Positions 20,840-32,000 of a DNA stretch of 64,000 bases are shown one piece after another (the stretch's first letter is position 1; every line of letters begins with the position of its first letter). The stretch covers positions 156,212,714 to 156,276,713 of the forward strand of contig CM061142.1 in the NCBI GenBank assembly GCA_030789695.1, given 5' to 3'. The notes under the pieces were generated by a model that searched no databases, was not told the origin of the DNA, and worked only from the letters and a program-made list of their open reading frames with translations. Origin of the DNA: Scilla litardierei. Taxonomy: Eukaryota > Streptophyta > Magnoliopsida > Asparagales > Asparagaceae. Made by a program: the position numbers and the translations under genes.

Positions 20840-23169
20840 TGTGACGGCCTGTATCCGTCAAGATATATTTCCTAATTATTTTTCATATTTTCATGTATTT
20901 TATGGATTTATATATATTATTGGAGTTGATTGTATTATTATATAATATAATAATATTAAAATAATATTATTCATGGCTGATAAATACTTATATATATGAA
21001 CGTCGTCCAGATAACTTCAAACTCTACCACCATGACTTTTAGGTCATAATAGACCATCGGTTCAAGTTTCGCACAATTTCGAAGTCGGATTAACTAGGGA
21101 CCCGCAGACCCGACACCGATGATCGAAACCGACCTTTTTATTTTTCACGAATTGTCTATAGCTCAACCTAAGTTACAGACCATGTATTCATGATCCACGC
21201 GTCGTCAGAAACGTGCCTGTATTTTTTAATAATTTTTTCGGTATATTTCAAAAAAATACTATTTTTTATAATATTAATAATATTATTATTATAATTAAAA
21301 AATATTAAAAAAATTAATTCAAAATGAAAAACATAAGGGTTAAATTTTCAAAACCAAATCTTATCATAAACTTTCATTTAATGTTTTTTTGACTAAAAAT
21401 TTAATGAGTTAATTAAAAATTATTAAACTTAATCTATTTAAACCCCCTTAAACCCCCCTTCTTCCTCCACAAGAAACCCTCTCCGGCAAGATCTCCGGCC
21501 AAATTCCGGCTTGATTCCGACGAGCTCCTCCCCACTCCGGTGTGCCCCCACCATCCTCCATCTCCCCACCTTCAATCCCTCTCAATCTCTCTCAATCTCT
21601 CTCTTACTAAAAATCAACAAAAAACCAAGGAAACCCTTGAACCCATCAAGCTCATCATGGCCACCTCCGGTCATGGCCATCTCCGACGACGGCCGACCGG
21701 CGACCCCTCCTTGATCCCACTTGGCTTCCTTCCTTGGTTCACCTACACGCAAGAAGAAGATGATGATGATGCTGAAAAACAATAGGAAAAAAAATTGACA
21801 GTATTGTGAAGGGGAATGAAAATTGTAAAGGGGAAGGGAATTTTGAAGGAATTTTTGTTGTAAAGGGAATTGTGAAGGGAGAGTTAGAAATTGTGAAAGA
21901 AAATGATTAGATATGAATTGTTTTGTTATTGTATTTTTACATACGTATACGTGTACGTGAATACATGCACGTAGTACGTATTTTGTAACTTCGATTATTA
22001 ATGAATAAAATATGGATGCGTGCGTGTGGTGTTTGTAGGTAGACGTCTCAAAAAGACACCGACTCCCGGACACGACACGAGACTCGCCCAAGGAACCGGA
22101 CTACAACCGGTCACGACCACAGGCAAGTATCGACCACCCTCTACACTAGGTCAAGTGTAGTTTACTTCGTCCACACACACACACAAAATTGCTTTTATGC
22201 ACTATTGATGATGTGATGGTGTCACGCCCCGTTACCCAAAATAGGATGGACCGACGTGACAAGTCGCGGTATTAAAATACCAAGTGCTAATGTGTTAACC
22301 AATAACTCGTAGGCCACTGCAACCGCTGAGGAAACACAGGTGGTAAAGAACGAACTGAAATAAAACAAAACAGTACAGCTCCAACACAGAAAGAAAGTAC
22401 GATGTACTATAACACAGGCATCAGAGTAAAGTATGACAAACAGAACATCTCAACGTCACAAGCACCATAACTACACAACCAGCAGCAAACAAGTCCACTG
22501 TACAACCCCAACAGCTAAAGCTCCCAAAAGTACAACTCAGTCCCTCGGGGTACAAAGGAAAACAGGGGTACAAAACTCTTCTAACATCCCACACCCACCC
22601 CAAGACTATACCACACGACCCACACTAACTACAGACTCTACGGACCCTGCAGAGAAGAACTGCCCTCCGGGGTCTCCATCCTCGGTCCCACCGCCTGAGA
22701 ACTGGTACATGTACCTGTGGGGGGAAAATGACACGTCACAGCGTGCCCAGTAGGAACTCCACAGCTCTACTACTCTAGTCATAGTGCACAAACAAAGAAA
22801 ACGGCATCACAGTCCAGGGTTACTGATTTTTTTTGTCTTTATAAGTTAGTTTTCATGCATGAATTCGAAACCTAAGTAACGGGTCAGACATCGGGGACTG
22901 GACCTCACCCAGTAAGGTGGGTGCAAATGCTACGACTTTTCGAGACAAGCTCTTACGAAAGAAGCTGTTCTCCAACACAACCAACTTAGCCAACCCAACC
23001 TACTCCCCGCCTCTAAGGGCTCGTCAGGAGTGGTCCACAACCCAGCAGTCCATCCCTGTATGTCCACGCGTTACCTTGGTTTCCCCCAAACCCTCCTAGG
23101 GCACTCACCCACATCGAGTGGAACGAGACAACCCTAGGTTTTCTTTTAGCTAGTCTTTAATCCTACACT

Positions 23170-23432
23170 GTACACATATATTTAAAGGACTGAACACAGA
23201 TATATACTTAGCTGAACACACATATTCAAGGTAATGAACGCAGATATCTACGTAGCTAAACACACACATATACATGGCTGGACACAGATTTATACACAGC
23301 TGAACATGGATATATGCATAACAGATATATACATAGCTGAACACACATATTTAAGGAACTGAACACAGACATATACATGGCTGAACACACATATGTACAT
23401 AGCTGAACACACATATATACTCCATTGTACAT
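23170..23432. repeat. Minisatellite, about 28-bp units
   Basis: About nine degenerate copies of a unit like AGCTGAACACACATATATAC follow one another inside the solo LTR. Units vary in length and sequence. Confidence 0.75.
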
Positions 23433-24440
23433 ACATTGCTGAACTTTCGCCAACAGTCACAACATCAATGGATATCATCCATTTCTAACGCGAATTTGAT
23501 AAAACTTCCTAAATGAAAGTTTCAGATATAGTAGTGTTGGATTACAAATAAATTTCAGGAAAAAATATTAAGTGGATGATTTATGGTGAATTATTTTGTG
23601 AAGACTGTCAAATCTGTTTTTCAGACAGATTCCAGGGTTTGTCTTGATAGCCAATTTTGGGCCTATTTCAGTCAGAATTTCGAAAAATAGGCATTGAGAT
23701 GAACTTGGAGAAAAACTTGTTAACTTTCCAACGAGACTAAGAACATAAAATTCCCTTGTGTGTGCAGGTACTGAGCTTCGTTTTACTAAACTGTGTCCAG
23801 GTTGACAGAATTTCAGACATGTTGTAAAGAATGAATTTTTGCTCCTACTTATTGAATTGAAAATAAGTCAAATTTTATATGATTTTGGGGTAGGATTCCA
23901 TGAACTACATGAAAATAATTATTTCAGATTGTATTTCTAACTAAATTAACTGCAGAAGTCGGAATACCACACTACCAAATTTCAGCTTTCGAAGTGTTTG
24001 CTTTTTGCTAAGGATTTCAAGAAAACTTGGTTCTTTGTTAAACAAGATGACATTTTTATTAACCCTAGCAACTAGCTTAACCCTAAAGATGTCATCTTTT
24101 AGCAAAATGAGAACTTGTCACTAAAGTTAGCATTTTTATTGAACACACATTCTAAAAATGACAACTTCCATCCATACCTACCATTTTTTCCAATACTAAC
24201 AAATAAAAATATGCACTTTACTAAGAATTCATGAAAAAGAAATATGATATTGGGCATAATTCCATCATTATCCCAAAGAGACAGCCAAGCATGCATTCAT
24301 ACCCCCTAATTCGACAACACTCATCCAAATTCTCAAAAAGACAACTTAAACATACAAGCATGTTTTCATTAACCACAACTAGAGGAGAGTTGTGGGGATT
24401 CCAACCTATAAACAGCTTCAAGAAAGGGGTTAGTGCTTGC

Positions 24441-26158
24441 TGTTGAGTATTGGACTCCCCGGATTTGGTTTTGGATGATGAGCAAACATAAATATATCAT
24501 GAACTAACATTTTGTGAGTGCAGTTATGGAGATCGTCGCCAAATTCACGAGAACGCTCAAAGCGACATCTTAAGACTTCTCAAAGCTCGTATTCAATGTC
24601 TAAAGCTTCGTTGAAGCTTTTGGACCTTTTTGGAAGTCATGAAGATTTGATCGAAGCTTTCGAAGACCGTTCCTTAAGGTTTTATTCATAGTCTTTTAGC
24701 TTCGATTTATAGAATGTTAAGCCTTGAGTAATTCTTACTTGTCTATCTTCATATCACTCATATCTTAGAGCTAGGATTATCTTAGAAGCCATTAGAAACT
24801 TTCCCGAAGCCTATCGCTTCTTCCCTCGGCTTCTAGTGCATCTTAGTTGGTTCTAGTAGAGTCACCAACCGACTAGATGACGATCTAGTCGGTCGGCAAC
24901 TCTTCATGAACCGACTAGATGTCCTAACTCATTTCAGCTCAGCCATGTCGATCAATTAGTCGGTCAAAGAAGGTTCACCGACCGACTAGATGACGATCTA
25001 GTCGGTTAGGAATCCTTCTCAGACCGACTAGTTGAGCTTGCCTCTGTACAGCCTGAGTTACTGTTTACAGTTAGTCGGTCCAAGAACATTCATCGACCGA
25101 CTAGTTGTGAAACTAGTCGGTCAGCATTTGTTCTTAGACCGACTAGTGTAACTTGTATTCAGCTTCGTGCATTTCACTCTTAGTCGGTCAAAGAACACTC
25201 ACCGACCGACTAGTTGGCAAACTAGTCGGTTGGCAAGTCTTCTTAGACCGACTAGTTCAGGTTGCCTGGAAATCACTCTTTTGGCTGTCGAGCTGTTAGT
25301 CGGTCCATGTCGAATCACCGACCGACTAGTTGATGAACTAGTCGGTCAGTGATCCTTCTTAGACCGACTAGTCTGCTTCAGATTAGAGCCGTTGGAGATT
25401 TGAAAGTGACGTTTCTCTCTCTCTTTTCCCTTGATCCTTTAAATACCTGGAGGGGTTATTTCAAAGGATCCAAGGCTGCTATTTCGAGAGTTCTATTGAT
25501 TCAAAGAGAAGCTTTCAACTCTCATCTTCAAGCTCTCCCATTCTCAAGAATCTCTCCCTCACTCTTATTCCTCAAGAGAGATTCATTGGTTGTGAGCCTT
25601 CCAAGCCAAGGGCTTGATTCTAGGTCATCCATCTCATCCCTAGGCTTCCATTGCTGGTCATCTTCTTGAAGCTAGGGTTTGGTGACTCTTCCTCCATCAA
25701 AATCCTCTTTGCCCTAATTTGGTAAGAAATCTCAAGGCATAGGTATTTTGTTGGTAAGCATTTCATTTCAGTTATATTTGAATTGTATACTCTCGGTTGT
25801 GAGAGGTTTTGCGTGATCCCGGGTAATGGGATTCACGGTCATCGATTGTAGGTCGATTGCACTTGTGAGGTTTTCGCAAGTGTTCATAGTGGAAATCTTG
25901 AGTTAGGGTTTCTAACTCAAGTATCCGGAGGGGATCCGGGTGGTTGGGATGTAGGATCACCGGGAACAAGTCGGGGAGACTTGGGTGGATCCGAACCCAT
26001 TAAACTATTGTGTTTGTGTTTGCATTATTTCTTGATTGTAGTTATTCCGCATTGTTGTTTGTTAATTGCACGATAATTAGGAATAACTCTCCCTATTATT
26101 TAAAAGTACTATTCACCCCCCCTCTAGTACATGTGCAGTGGCTTCCTAGGGCACTACA
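24441..26158 (+). mobile_element. Solo LTR, SIRE/Maximus-like Ty1/copia, TSD cttgc
   Basis: Starts TGTTGAGTATTGG and ends GGGCACTACA, 1718 bp, with cttgc on both sides (24436-24440 and 26159-26163). TATTCACCCCCCCTCTAGTAC near its 3' end is a sequence I know from SIRE-like LTRs. TTTAAATA (about 25438) is the likely TATA box. A tandem array of palindrome-bearing repeats lies just upstream of it. Confidence 0.92.
24868..25375 (+). repeat. Tandem repeat (about 112 bp x 5) with ACCGACTAG/CTAGTCGGT hairpins
   Basis: Five units start near 24868, 24985, 25094, 25203 and 25317. Each has a hairpin of the form ACCGACTAGTTG-n-AACTAGTCGGT plus two single half-sites (GACCGACTAGT and TTAGTCGGTC). The half-sites are nearly invariant while the DNA between them drifts. 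The array ends about 60 bp before the TATA-like TTTAAATA. Confidence 0.85.
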
Positions 26159-27852
26159 CTTGCTTGGAAGTCCTCTCTTAGCCTAAGCCCCCTCCTTCTC
26201 TTCTTCTTCTCCTTTCTCTTCTCTCTTTCCTTTCTCTTCTCTCTTCTCTTTTTTTTTGAAAATTTCGGCCAACTACACCAAATGGGAAAGAATAAGACAA
26301 AAGGAATTTAAAATGAAAAGAAAAGAAAGAAGGAGAGAAGTGTGGAATTATGTAGAAGCTTGGGGACTTTTGTTAATTAGGAGTTATCTCCTAATATTCT
26401 CATTATTCACAAGTTTGCCATGGCTTATAATTACTTCACATTTTCCCTCCATTTTTGTGTTTTATTTACAAGGTGTGCCATTGCACCAAATGGCCCTCCA
26501 ACTTGGTGATTTATTTACAAGTTTGCCATTAGGGAATCTTTTGCACACACCCTCATTTCTTGCCAATTATGGAAATATACCCAATTTTGGGTATAAATGA
26601 AAAATTGAGGGGAAGGGTACAAATGCAAATCTCTTCATTCTAGTGAATGAGCATGCATATATATACAAGAGACTATGGCTAACTTAACAGTTACTTAGTA
26701 TTTACACACGAGGGTTGTTACAGATGGCCCCATGAGGCCATATTGATACAAATACTAGTATGAACATTGGATTATGATAATACACGGGATACCGGATAGT
26801 CTTGAGCTACGAAGTGTATGGGAGTGATCGGGTCCACCCTTATTTGGTAAGTCGTACCATCACCCTACATGGGATGGTAGGTAGATATTCCACGGGTTGC
26901 TCCAAGGGATGGGTGCACTTATGGTTGCATATCGTGCACTCAAGCTAAGACTGTTGCACTAGCTTGATTGATACCATTGTTTTGTTACGACTACTGACTA
27001 AGTCGAGACTACTCGAACGTGGCAGAGCGGTATAGTAATAAGCGGTCTTAAATTGCTACGGGATCAGTGTCTAGAAAGGAATGGAAAGTGGGTTGGTCAA
27101 CCAAAGAACTCGTCCTGTGACTCGACGGTGCATCTTAGGGAAAGGAGAGCGAGGGGAAGAGGGGTCTCGGCCCGATCATCCAATTCGCTGGTCATAGACG
27201 TAACTTGTGCCTTCAAGCCCTGACTAACTGGCTGGTTTAGAAGTTAAGCTAGACTTCTTATTATTAGGCCAGCCTACACTATTAGATTGCCAAGCGACAT
27301 TTGTTTCCTCTTGCTCGCTCATTATTTTCATGCCTTTACTTTCTGTTGGTTTTTACTTGCCGCTTAGCGTTGACATGTATTTCATTGTTTTCTTTGAAAT
27401 ACATGTTAGACTACGAGCCGACGGAGTACATGGAGTACTACACTAAGAACGATCCCGTGGACCATGGATCAAAGGACGTTACAAAGCCCGCACCTATAGA
27501 GGAGTAGGAGTCTCTGACTCGACCACCGCATCAGCTTTCTTTCACCGTCAGTGTGCTTTTCTTACCGCTAGTGTGCTATTTACTTTTGAGTGTTGTACTT
27601 TACTTTTTGTCGAGTCGTTGTAGGCCATACTATAAGGCCCAGTCATGTATTACTTTTCATCTATTGGATAATAAAGATGTTGTGTGTTGTTTCTCCAAGT
27701 TTGCATGACAAGAACCTACCTTCGATGGAATTACTACAGACACTTATCGTGCATCAAGCACAGAAGAAAAAAACAAATTCCTCCTTGTATTATGCACATG
27801 CGGGCTTGCTCACGTCCTCGCTCCCGGGTATTATGGGATGCAGGGCGTGACA

Positions 27853-29018
27853 ATATCTTCAGGGGTAATATCTTAACAAGATATATTATCCATTAACTCT
27901 TTAACGTGTTTTAGTTACGCAGCGATATCTTAGGGATAATATCTTATCAAGATACAATATCTGACAGTTAAGATATATCTTTATTTTGAATTTCAAATCA
28001 GATTTGAAATCTCGTTTAAAATCCTATCACATCTATTACGCACTTTTTGTGCGACCCAATAGGCTCATATCAATTTGGCAGTGGGCATAATCACATTAGA
28101 AGCGAGAAGTCATAATTGGTCTTTAGCAAGACATTATGACTACCAAATTTATATGAATATTGTTATTCCGATATTAACCTAACTAATAGAACAAGTCATA
28201 ATCCTTTTTCACACAATATCTTATTTGAACATAAGTCATGGACAGTATCATACTTATATTGTTCAAACTTTCAATTTCTCGATTACTAAGTGGACTGATA
28301 ATATCAAATGACATTCATTTGAGCACGGCCATGCATTTCTCAGTCCTACTTATCGAGGGATCCATAGATATCGCTCTCATAAGAGAGGGAAAATTTTCAT
28401 CTTATTCATTCACTTTCCTCTGCATAATTCACATCATATTAAATCATAACCTTTATGATTATCTGATTAAAGATAACGTTTGGTTATGTCAAAACATGAT
28501 GTTCCTCATGTAGGAAACTGTGATGATCTCAGGTCTAAGGATTCTATAACATAACTATTATGAGATCATTTATGACACTGATCTATGTAATGATCTCATA
28601 GCGAGTCTACCCAGTACCTTGTTCTCCAACAAGTACATATAATTTTGATTTGTATCATCATACATATAATTATCCCATAATTATCAACCAAACTCATACT
28701 AGTCTTAATTCAACATTATACCTTTAATAATGAATGACTAGGGATGCTTAGAATAACATAAAACAGCTATTCAAACATTATTATAATGAAACATGCAAGC
28801 AATATAACAATAACATTAAGAGAACCATTTTATAAATGAAAAATGACATAATATAAAGGTACAAATATTTGGCCTACGACATAACCACCAACAATTGTGG
28901 TACTTGCACTTGTGCCAACAAGAATGCAATTGTCACCCTTGTAAGGCGTCAATGTCTCCAACTGAGAAAATCAGACATGACGTGGTCGTTTATTCTTCAA
29001 TCGAGGTACCAATTAGTC
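27853..29018 (-). other. Probable 3' non-coding region of a minus-strand copia-type element
   Basis: This is AT-rich DNA without a coding frame. Read on the minus strand it has a run (about 28460-28310) with GGATCCCTCGATAAGTAGGA and AAATGCATGGCCGTGCTC, which I associate with non-coding 3' regions of plant copia/LARD elements. It joins 30389 onwards once the solo LTR is removed. The family call is tentative. Confidence 0.4.
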
Positions 29019-29023
29019 AAATC

Positions 29024-30383
29024 TGTAGGATCTAAATAGGGCCTAGAGGGGGGGTGAATAGGCCGATGACCAAATTATCGCAAGATAAAAATAATTAAGT
29101 CTAATTAAAACAGATGAGTAAAAGCAATAGTAGAGCAGATAAGACCACAAGCAGATCAAGCAGATGACACATCAGATTTACGAGGTTCGGTCTCCCAAGA
29201 CCTACATCCACCCCAAAACAACATCACTAAAATTGATTCTTTAAGCAGTTACAGTCACACAAGATTAGAGCCCCAACTCTAACCACACTGACTAACCCTA
29301 GCTCACCAAAGCCCAAAAAGAATAACAATATAATGATGCTCTCCCAATCCGATATGCCCCAACAACTCGGATTTCCCAAAACAATATAGTGGAAGAAAGT
29401 GTAAACCAAAATCTCAACGACAAATAATACAACGTATTCACAAATAAATAAGATCAAGAGTTTAGAAAGCTCATTTGTGAAGATCTCTCTGGTTGTCGTC
29501 TTTCAGCACGTCAGTAGCTTCGCAACGCTTCTTACGGAATGATCATCGGATGTCTGTAGAAGAAGTAGTCGTTGTCCCCGTGAAAGTAGTCGGTAGAAGT
29601 TCCTCACTCAAAATGATCTCATTTGCTGCACAGGAGGAACTAGCTGCTGAACTTGGTGTCACTGCATCGGGGATGAAGTCACGGTCGCAACGCCGCAAAC
29701 GGTGCTTAATTTGGATCTCTAGAACTCAAGTTATTGATGAAAATGTGAAGATTGTACATGGGTTTATATAGGATTGAGCTTAACGGGTTTGGTTACTGTT
29801 CCAAGGGATCCGCCACGAGGCGGCTCGCGGGTCAAACCCGTGTTAAATTTGCTGTCCGCAAAGTCGGTATGTCGGTAGCCGTCGTATGAACAGTACCGTA
29901 TGTCGATTTTTCAGTGTATTTATGACGTATTCCACCGTATTTTGGCATCAAATAAATCCCAAAAATTCTGAAAAAATTCTCATAAATCCCAGACCCCAAT
30001 ATTTACATGTTAGAATTGTTTCACCTCATTTCATCACTTGTATAAAAATTTCCTTCTTTGTATACTTTGTTTTTCCTCGTATTTCCCCGTATTTTGACTT
30101 CAAACAATTTCCATAATTCCTAAGAAAATTCCCATGATGTTTATAGCCTATGATTAACTCTAGGGTAGAGTTTCAGAGCTATACTCCCTTGTTTGAGCAG
30201 CTTGCATAATTCCAAATGTAGTTTCAGCCTTGTATTTCAACATACTTGAGTACGTACATGTGTAAGCTGAGTAATCATGACCGTCTCAATGTATAGGGAC
30301 CTGTGACACACTTAACAAACATATTAGAACAGTTCAGTAGGGTTTGTTATCATCAAACATAGGCTAGGATGCTGTTTCCAACA
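29024..30383 (-). mobile_element. Solo LTR, SIRE-like Ty1/copia, TSD aaatc
   Basis: Minus strand: starts TGTTGGAAACAGC, ends near CACCCCCCCTCTAGGCCC with a final ...GATCCTACA. Length 1360 bp. aaatc flanks both sides (29019-29023 and 30384-30388). TATATAAAC (plus positions 29762-29770) is the likely TATA box. Upstream is a hairpin, AACGGGTTTG/CAAACCCGTGTT (about 29780 and 29833), but no multi-copy palindrome array. Confidence 0.92.
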
Positions 30384-30388
30384 AAATC

Positions 30389-31505
30389 TGACTGGACGGG
30401 ATGAGACGCATACAATTCTGTTGTAGTGACATGCTTTGCCAACTGATATCAGTCAAGTGTGTGATGATTGGTTTTATCACACACTTAACATGGAATGAGT
30501 TCTCTAGAAGGAGTGATAAGCACTGATGCTAGGAGGAAGCCAATCCATGGCCAGATGTGAGACCGCACCCGTACGCATGATGTTGGTCATGTCCACCCCG
30601 CGACGGGCCTGAGGGGGTGCCTGGGCCACTGCATGGGTTGGCCACAAGTGGTGGGCCTGAGGATCTCCTGCTGGGCCCATTCATGTGAGCGCCTAAAGAA
30701 GAGCCGCACGCGGCACGGAAGCATCGTGCTAGACACGGCTGTCGCAACGCCCGAAGTTGGAGAAGAGAGTAGTTTGTATGGCTGTTGAGGGAGAGGCTGT
30801 GCCGCGACGGAGTTTAATGTTCACCTCCTCAGTGATAAGGCTACTCCATAACTCTTCAATGATATATGGTTTCCCCCGTTCTATACCATGATGCAAAAAA
30901 GCTTCGTACGAGGGAAGAAGGTCAAGGAGAGTTTACCGGATCATTTGCTTCATCATGATGGTGTCGTGTCTGATTTTGATGAGTTGTTCGTAGATTAATT
31001 TTGCCTGATCTAGATAGGCAGTCATGGATTCCCTGTCTATGGTGAGAGAGTTTAATTCATCTTGTAGTAACTCGATGTGGCCTTCGGACAAGGAAGCGTA
31101 TTGGGTCTCCAATTTTGTCCATAACAGTGGCAAAGAAGTGACGTCCAGAACTATTGTAAGTGCCGAATTAGAGAGACTATCGTGTACACATGCATAAGTG
31201 TTGATTTATGATTAACAATTACAGATATAAAGGATTTGGGATGGGTGTGAAGGCACGGCCTCGGTGCATGTAGGATCTAGAATGGTTGAATGAGGTGCTG
31301 GAATTGTGTCATTGCCGTAACCATAGAAGCCATGAACTTTGAGAATGCCCACAACTTAATAGTGCCATAGGATGTAGATGGTGGAATCGAGTCGGGTGGT
31401 GATGATGGTGGTAATTTGGAAATCAGAAACTTGAGAATTGGTGATATTGGCTCCATGGGAGCATTGTTGGAGAGGTGCAAGATCAAGCCAACGTTAGGAA
31501 AAAAA
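30389..31505 (-). pseudogene. Decayed Ty1/copia gag fragment
   Basis: The clearest part (30933-31133) reads WTKLETQYASLSEGHIELLQDELNSLTIDRESMTAYLDQAKLIYEQL, the helical copia Gag pattern. A Gly/Pro/Ser/His-rich piece (30529-30747) may be the C-terminus. The part next to the primer site (31277-31505) is frame-broken. No pol follows. It lies just inside the primer site and LTR at 31506-31857. Confidence 0.6.
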
Positions 31506-31518
31506 GCTCTGATACCAT
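31506..31518 (-). promoter_or_regulatory. Primer-binding site, initiator tRNA-Met type
   Basis: The minus strand reads ATGGTATCAGAGC, complementary to the 3' end of initiator tRNA-Met and typical of copia elements. It is separated by two bases from the LTR at 31521. Confidence 0.85.
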
Positions 31519-31520
31519 GT

Positions 31521-31857
31521 TGAAATATAGGAATGGGAAATGAAGGAAGAAGAACCATCAAAGTTTTCTTTCACTTGCATAGAATAATTATACAAACCCT
31601 TATAGATTAGTAATTTACATGATGATACGTACCTAGGATTGGTGAAACTAATTGATTAAGTGTAACAACCATATCTAGGAGATTTGGTGGAACTAATTGA
31701 TTGAGTATAACAATCAGATTGGAAGCAATCTGATTTAGTTGATGGATGCCAAATATGGAGGAGATTTGCTATACTTTCCGTATAATATGTATTTCTCTCA
31801 TTTTCTAAAATTATGAGAAATATGCGAGTCCCTTTTTCCAGGTAGGCCAGGCCAACA
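31521..31857 (-). repeat. 5' LTR of the minus-strand copia fragment
   Basis: Minus strand starts TGTTGGCCTGGCC and ends CCTATATTTCA, 337 bp, bounded by TG/CA and next to the primer site. Its partner LTR was not found. Confidence 0.7.
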
Positions 31858-31877
31858 ATCTATGTTTGATATCAAAT

Positions 31878-32000
31878 TGTTATGAAAGGGCTTTTGTAGG
31901 CCCATGTGAAGCTCATGTAGAGTTGAGTATCCACCCATTATGTAAACTTTTCCTATAAATATATGTCTACAGGTTCAGTAGCCACCACCTTCACAACACA
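31878..32000 (+). repeat. 5' LTR of E4, 123 bp
   Basis: Starts TGTTATGAAAGGG and ends CACAACACA. It holds CCTATAAATATATG, a TATA box (about 31951). TTATCAGCACG follows directly and should be the primer site. Confidence 0.88.

Larger units (their letters stand above)
22220..26724 (-). mobile_element. Solo LTR of a chromovirus-type element, TSD gatgg
   Basis: On the minus strand it starts TGTAACAACCC (26724) and ends GGGGCGTGACA (22220). The 5-bp sequence gatgg flanks both sides (22215-22219 and 26725-26729). Removing the copia solo LTR inside it gives about 2.8 kb. It carries TGTATATATATGC as a TATA box (plus-strand positions about 26650-26667), an acceptor-like CCCCCCACAG at about 22715, followed by a short frame (MYQFSGGGTEDGD...), and a minisatellite (23170-23432). 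Confidence 0.88.
20840..27852 (+). repeat. 3' LTR of the chromovirus, split by a nested insertion
   Basis: The LTR starts TGTGACGGCC right after the polypurine tract and ends GGGCGTGACA at 27852. Without the inserted 22220-26724 plus one 5-bp TSD copy it is about 2.5 kb. It carries a TATA box (TATTTAAA, 21435-21442), a GC-rich leader (about 21465-22120), a donor-like CAG/GCAAGT at 22122 and an acceptor-like TTAG at 27409. The acceptor is followed by a short acidic frame (YEPTEYMEYY...) ending at 27507. The next bases, atatc, should be the TSD, but its partner is lost. Confidence 0.75.

Noticed and set aside
24868..25375. CRISPR-like array of hairpin repeats with spacers
   Set aside because: Eukaryotic retrotransposon context inside a solo LTR with a TSD; the spacers between half-sites are themselves related, so it is a tandem repeat.
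22220..27852. Two LTR ends facing outwards (GGGGCGTGACA at both edges), read first as a head-to-head LTR pair or one solo LTR
   Set aside because: TGTAACAACCC at 26724 with gatgg on both sides (22215 and 26725) shows a complete minus-strand solo LTR inside a plus-strand LTR ending at 27852.
28238..28513. Hydrophobic 91-codon frame as a membrane protein
   Set aside because: AT-rich non-coding copia-type sequence on the opposite strand explains it; codon use and context do not support a gene.
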